Part shown: positions 59,750 through 62,978 of the stretch, in pieces
How the letters are laid out: every line of letters starts with the position of its first letter
How positions within the stretch are numbered: the first letter of the stretch is position 1
Assembly (NCBI GenBank): GCA_020343875.1
Contig: CP070811.1
Span: forward strand, 1,950,005-2,012,982
DNA: 62,978 nucleotides
Direction: 5' to 3'
DNA from: Anaerolineales bacterium
Lineage (GTDB): Bacteria; Chloroflexota; Anaerolineae; 4572-78; NAK82
Position numbers and translations under genes: made by a program
The notes under the pieces: model-generated
Seen by the model: only the letters and a program-made list of their open reading frames with translations
Databases searched by the model: none
Told to the model about the DNA's origin: nothing

Positions 59750-62182
59750 ATGAATGATCCATCCTCTCATGATGAAGTGACATTAGCCCGCACACTCACC
59801 GGCTTCAACGCGACGATGATTGGTTTGGGCGCGATGATTGGGGCCGGTGTCTTCGTGTTGACTGGCATCGCTGCCGGCGAAGCTGGCCCAGCCGCGATTA
59901 TTGCCTTTGCCCTGAACGGAATCGTTACCACGTTTACCGCCTTCAGCTACGCCGAACTGGCCTCCACTATCCCTGAAGCGGGCGGCGGCTATGCTTTTGT
60001 CAAGCGCGCCTACCCTGGCGTAGTCGGTTTCATCTCGGGCTGGATGCTTTGGTTTGCCTACACCGTGGCCTGCAGCCTGTATGCCGTTGGCTTTGGCGGC
60101 TACTTTGTCGAGTTGTTGGAGAGCTATTTCCCCTATATATATCACACCGCAGTAGAGCTGGTAGGACATGGCAACGCCATTTCTATCATCACCTTTGCCA
60201 TCACTGCCTTTTTTATCTCTCTCAACGTCCTGGGGGCTGACGTGACGGGCAAGGCCGAAAACGTGATTACTCTGGCCAAGGTTGTCGTGTTGGGCCTTTT
60301 TATTGCTTTCGGGGTGGCGGCCATGTTTCGCACCCCTGAACTGGTGCACACCAATTTCGTTCCCCTATTACCCAAGGGAGTGGGAGGCGTGGTGGTGGCC
60401 ATGGGGCTGACCTTCATCGCCTTTGAGGGATACGACCTGATCGCCACTGTTAGCGAGGAGATCAAGAATCCCACCAAGGCTATCCCGATAGCCACCTTCG
60501 TGTCCTTGTGGGCGGCAGTCATTATTTACTTGCTCATCCTGTTGGTCTCTTTCGGCGCGGTGGACCCTACGGGGTTTACCGGTGTTTACAATAAGTTACC
60601 CGACCAGCTCCCTACCGAACTCAGTCCCCACGTACTTGATCCCGCCGACCCGGCCGTAAACACGGTCTGGGAGATATTGGGTACTTACAAGGAGACAGGC
60701 ATCGTTCGGGCGGCGGAGAACTTTATGCCCAGTGTTGGCGTGCTCATAATTGTCTTCGGTGGCCTGCTTTCGACGATGTCGGCCTTAAATGCGACGGTGC
60801 TCGCTTCGTCGCGGGTGGCCTTCAGCATGGGCCGCGAGCGCATGTTGCCCTCTCGACTCGCCATCATCCACCCCATACGCCGCACCCCCCATGTCGCCGT
60901 GCTGGTGACCGGATTCATCCTGGTGGCTATGGCGGTGACATTGCCCATTGAGGTGGTGGGCTCGGGCGCCAGTCTGCTATTTTTGCTGTCGTTTGTGTTG
61001 GTGAATCTCTCCTTGATCTGGATCCGACGTAACGAGCCGGCCTTGAAGGGCTTCAAGACACCATTGTTCCCTCTATTGCCTATCTTGGGCGTGGTCAGCA
61101 ACCTGGCGCTGGCTATCTACCAGTTCACCTTCCAGCCGATGGCGTGGTACGTCAGTTTGGCCTGGATCGGGATGGGACTGGTGATCTACTATGCCTACAC
61201 CACCCGCGTGGAGGCGGCAGAGGCCCCGCCGGAAGCCCTGATTGTGCACGAGGAAGTCCTGGCCATGAAGGAATACTCGGTGTTGCTGCCGTTGGCTAAT
61301 GAAAAGCAGGCCCACCAGCTGGCTATTTTGGGGGCTGCTATTGCTCAGGAGAAGGATGGTGAGGTATTGGCCCTGCATGTGGTGCGGCTGCCAGTCCAGC
61401 TTTCCTTGAGCGAAGCAAGGCATTTTCTGGCCTATGGCAAACCTTTGATGGAGGCGGTGATCCGGGAGGCACGCGCCTTCGACGTGCCGGTGCACACCAT
61501 GATTCGGGTGGGTCGGCATATCGGCTCGGCAATCCTGGACACGGCCCAGAAACGAGACTCAAACCTGATCATTTTGGGCTGGCCAGGTTACACGCAGAGC
61601 CGGGACGTAGCTTTTGGGAATATCATTGACTTGCTGGCCAAGAATCCTCCGTGCGATATTGCTGTAGTTCGCTTCCGTCGTCGCGAGGCCCCGCATCGTA
61701 TCCTGATCCCCACGGCGGGCGGCTTGCACACGGGGCTGGCGATTGATCTGGCGATTGCCCAGGCACGCCAGTATGAGCGTCAATATCCGGAACGGCATCC
61801 GACTATCACCCTGTTGTACATTACGCCCGAGGATGAAAACTCAGGCGCGATGGCGCGTGGTTATGAGTTGCTGCGCAGCCTGGCCGCTGGCTTCGATTAT
61901 CCACTGGAGGCATTGGTGGTGACCGCCCCTGACGTGGTCACCGGTATCTTGCGCGAGGCCGAGGAGCACAACCTGGTGGTTATGGGGGCCACCGAGGAGC
62001 GGCTTTTCGAACAGCGGCTCTTCGGCTCCATCTCCCAGCGAGTAGCAAGCTCGTGCAGCAAAACAGTCATCATGGTCAAGCGCTACCGGGGGCCGGTCCG
62101 GTCATGGCTGCGACGTTTGCTCTTGCCGGGCAGTGTCGGCATCAAACAGGAGGGTGGCATTCTACCGCCAGGGGCATCCTGA
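59750..62182 (+). CDS. APC amino-acid permease fused to two UspA domains
   Basis: The first part of this 810-aa protein (about 1-470) is an APC transporter with about 12 TM helices: TMIGLGAMIGAGVFVLTG, AALSYAELA-like FSYAELASTIPEAGGGYAFVKRA, FEGYDLIATVSEEIKNP and VAFSMGRERMLP. After a short linker come two universal-stress modules (about 505-650 and 655-790). The second has the nucleotide-binding-like NLVVMGATEERLFEQRLFGSISQRVASSCSKTVIMVK. Such fusions are known in other bacteria. The tail probably gates or senses energy status. Substrate is unknown. Confidence 0.9.
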   Translation: MNDPSSHDEVTLARTLTGFNATMIGLGAMIGAGVFVLTGIAAGEAGPAAIIAFALNGIVTTFTAFSYAELASTIPEAGGGYAFVKRAYPGVVGFISGWMLWFAYTVACSLYAVGFGGYFVELLESYFPYIYHTAVELVGHGNAISIITFAITAFFISLNVLGADVTGKAENVITLAKVVVLGLFIAFGVAAMFRTPELVHTNFVPLLPKGVGGVVVAMGLTFIAFEGYDLIATVSEEIKNPTKAIPIATFVSLWAAVIIYLLILLVSFGAVDPTGFTGVYNKLPDQLPTELSPHVLDPADPAVNTVWEILGTYKETGIVRAAENFMPSVGVLIIVFGGLLSTMSALNATVLASSRVAFSMGRERMLPSRLAIIHPIRRTPHVAVLVTGFILVAMAVTLPIEVVGSGASLLFLLSFVLVNLSLIWIRRNEPALKGFKTPLFPLLPILGVVSNLALAIYQFTFQPMAWYVSLAWIGMGLVIYYAYTTRVEAAEAPPEALIVHEEVLAMKEYSVLLPLANEKQAHQLAILGAAIAQEKDGEVLALHVVRLPVQLSLSEARHFLAYGKPLMEAVIREARAFDVPVHTMIRVGRHIGSAILDTAQKRDSNLIILGWPGYTQSRDVAFGNIIDLLAKNPPCDIAVVRFRRREAPHRILIPTAGGLHTGLAIDLAIAQARQYERQYPERHPTITLLYITPEDENSGAMARGYELLRSLAAGFDYPLEALVVTAPDVVTGILREAEEHNLVVMGATEERLFEQRLFGSISQRVASSCSKTVIMVKRYRGPVRSWLRRLLLPGSVGIKQEGGILPPGAS

Positions 62183-62212
62183 CTGCCAATCTCTCATCTT
62201 TTTGCCAAGATT

Positions 62213-62246
62213 AAACAGGCCGAAGGCTTAAGCCCTCGGCCTGTTT
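62213..62246. terminator. Bidirectional terminator between APC-Usp and LysM genes
   Basis: An 11-base stem AAACAGGCCGA/TCGGCCTGTTT encloses a further GGCTTAAGCC palindrome and is followed by GTTGGCG. It serves convergent genes on both strands. Confidence 0.6.
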
Positions 62247-62272
62247 GTTGGCGGGATGTTCGCTGTGTACGA

Positions 62273-62710
62273 CTACCGACCAGGAATGCAAAGGGTTTGA
62301 CCAGCGTAGATGCGGTTCAGGTTGTAGATCCCATTGGCAGAGGCGATGGCCCATGCACTCACTCCATAGTGGCGGCCAAGGCTATACAGCGTCTGGCCAT
62401 AGCTGACGCGGTGATAATCGGTGCAGCCTGGCCCCGGGCGAGGGTGCGGCTGTGGCTGTGGATGCGGATAAAGATCGGCTGGGATCCATAACGACTGGCC
62501 GGACCAGATGTGGTTGCAGTTGCGGAGCCCGTTTACGCGGCAGATGGTATAGGCATTCACACCGTACAGCCGGCCGATGGAGAATAGCGTTTCTCCGTGT
62601 CGTACGCGGTGCCAAAAGCCTCCCGCTTCAGGAAGCGCTGCGGAGCTTGCGGGCACCAGCACCAATTGTAGAAGCAGTACCAGTCCCAAGATCAACACGA
62701 GTTTACGCAT
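62273..62710 (-). CDS. Secreted LysM-domain protein
   Basis: This 145-aa exported wall-binding protein has a signal peptide (about 1-26, ending SSAALPEA). Two LysM domains of about 45 residues, HRVRHGETLFSIGRLYGVNAYTICRVNGL and HRVSYGQTLYSLGRHYGVSAWAIASANGI, are separated by a His/Pro-rich linker. Each ends with the IWSGQSL/IYAGQTL hallmark. There is no catalytic domain, so it is likely a peptidoglycan-binding scaffold. AAGGAGGG precedes the ATG. A structured leader lies upstream. Confidence 0.9.
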   Translation of the reverse strand: MRKLVLILGLVLLLQLVLVPASSAALPEAGGFWHRVRHGETLFSIGRLYGVNAYTICRVNGLRNCNHIWSGQSLWIPADLYPHPQPQPHPRPGPGCTDYHRVSYGQTLYSLGRHYGVSAWAIASANGIYNLNRIYAGQTLCIPGR

Positions 62711-62770
62711 AGATACCCTCCTTTTAGGACACGACCGACGCTCCCCGACGCCAGTCGGCCATTGTGCCGC

Positions 62771-62798
62771 GGCCTGGGGACCGCTCCTACCCCAGGCC
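62771..62798 (-). promoter_or_regulatory. Leader hairpin of the LysM gene
   Basis: A perfect nine-base stem GGCCTGGGG/CCCCAGGCC lies in the LysM leader, with a second small hairpin (62745-62758) nearer the gene. No known riboswitch was matched. Confidence 0.4.
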
Positions 62799-62822
62799 TT
62801 CGAATAGATACGCGTCATGTAT

Positions 62823-62851
62823 ATTATATTCTGGTTCTGTGATAGTTGCAA
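62823..62851 (-). promoter_or_regulatory. Promoter of the LysM gene
   Basis: On the minus strand, TTGCAA (62846-62851), 17-base spacer, TATAAT (62823-62828), about 110 bases upstream. The remaining bases to 62978 show nothing I can support. Confidence 0.6.
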
Positions 62852-62978
62852 TAGTTATTCGACATAACTATCTAAAGTTTGTTACCATAAAATAAGTAAC
62901 CTGGGCCTACTGGTACCAAAAGCCTAGATATTATGCACCACTTGCCCCGGCTGGGCCGGGACTGCGTTGTCTGGAGAG

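Noticed and set aside
1..62978. CRISPR arrays, insertion sequences, prophage or conjugation genes
   Set aside because: No regularly spaced direct repeats, transposase, integrase or phage structural motifs were seen on either strand.

Overview
The window looks like a chromosomal contig of a Chloroflexota bacterium (Anaerolineae/Caldilineae side), moderately GC-rich. This is inference from gene content: two Hanks-type Ser/Thr kinases with Thr/Pro-rich linkers or multi-pass tails, a small EF-Tu-domain-2-like protein, a LexA box of the Gram-positive type, a Trp T-box, GT39 and lipoprotein genes with LGFP-like motifs, and many extended -10 promoters (TGnTATAAT). No rRNA, phage, transposase or CRISPR was seen. 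Most of the sequence is densely coding, with frequent ATGA overlaps.

Layout. 1-5.2 kb (minus): an M20 hydrolase, then a surface-polysaccharide block (polyprenyl sugar transferase and two GT4 glycosyltransferases). 5.4-7.6 kb (minus): an OmpR-type two-component pair. 7.75-8.14 kb: a strong promoter, two tRNA-Ser genes and a terminator, followed by a DEDDh exonuclease and an NfeD-type membrane protease. 10.2-15.9 kb (plus): an arsenic/thiol island. It holds Acr3, ArsR, a thioredoxin-type ArsC interrupted by an in-frame TGA, a lipoyl-carrier-like H-protein, two DGC-motif proteins, OsmC, a zinc ribbon, a TM0996-type redox protein, and a CxQCG Fe-S protein interrupted by an in-frame TAG. 16-17.1 kb: a methyltransferase-Nudix fusion. 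17.3-20 kb (minus): a Trp-specific T-box leader feeding an AAA ATPase and a TrpB2-type tryptophan synthase beta chain, plus thioredoxin. 20.6-26.9 kb: a REC-GAF-PAS-kinase hybrid, Lgt, the primary-type sigma factor and a 14-TM MFS pump with a structured leader.

27-34.2 kb (minus) is the most interesting region: a membrane protein, a MacB/FtsX-type ABC exporter, a Ser/Thr kinase with a membrane tail, and a protein that fuses a phosphothreonine-binding FHA domain to an OmpR-type winged helix. Each of the three transcription units other than the FHA gene is preceded by three tandem 11-base repeats (consensus WTAGCCAGNGG) placed exactly 18 bases upstream of a -10 hexamer. The tail of the kinase resembles the stand-alone membrane protein. 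This fits a self-contained kinase-to-FHA/winged-helix regulon with a readable operator.

34.3-39.4 kb (minus): a terpene-cyclase-like repeat protein, a radical SAM protein and an AlkD-like HEAT protein overlapping one another, an EF-Tu-domain-2-like protein, the AmrS radical SAM enzyme, and LexA with its box inside its own promoter. 39.5-42.4 kb (plus): a second Ser/Thr kinase with an extracellular LGFP-like domain, and a REC-Roadblock protein. 42.4-45.7 kb (minus): a zinc-ribbon protein, RsmI, SelA and a small membrane protein. 45.9-49.3 kb (plus): ABC-F, a CoaE-GNAT fusion and a small membrane protein. 49.3-53.8 kb: a lipoprotein, a GNAT protein, GT2 and a second polyprenyl sugar transferase. 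53.8-56.9 kb (minus): DnaN, a SanA-like protein and a Kbl/BioF-type enzyme. 57.2-62.2 kb (plus): a GT39 protein and an APC permease with two UspA domains. The window closes with a minus-strand LysM protein behind a structured leader.
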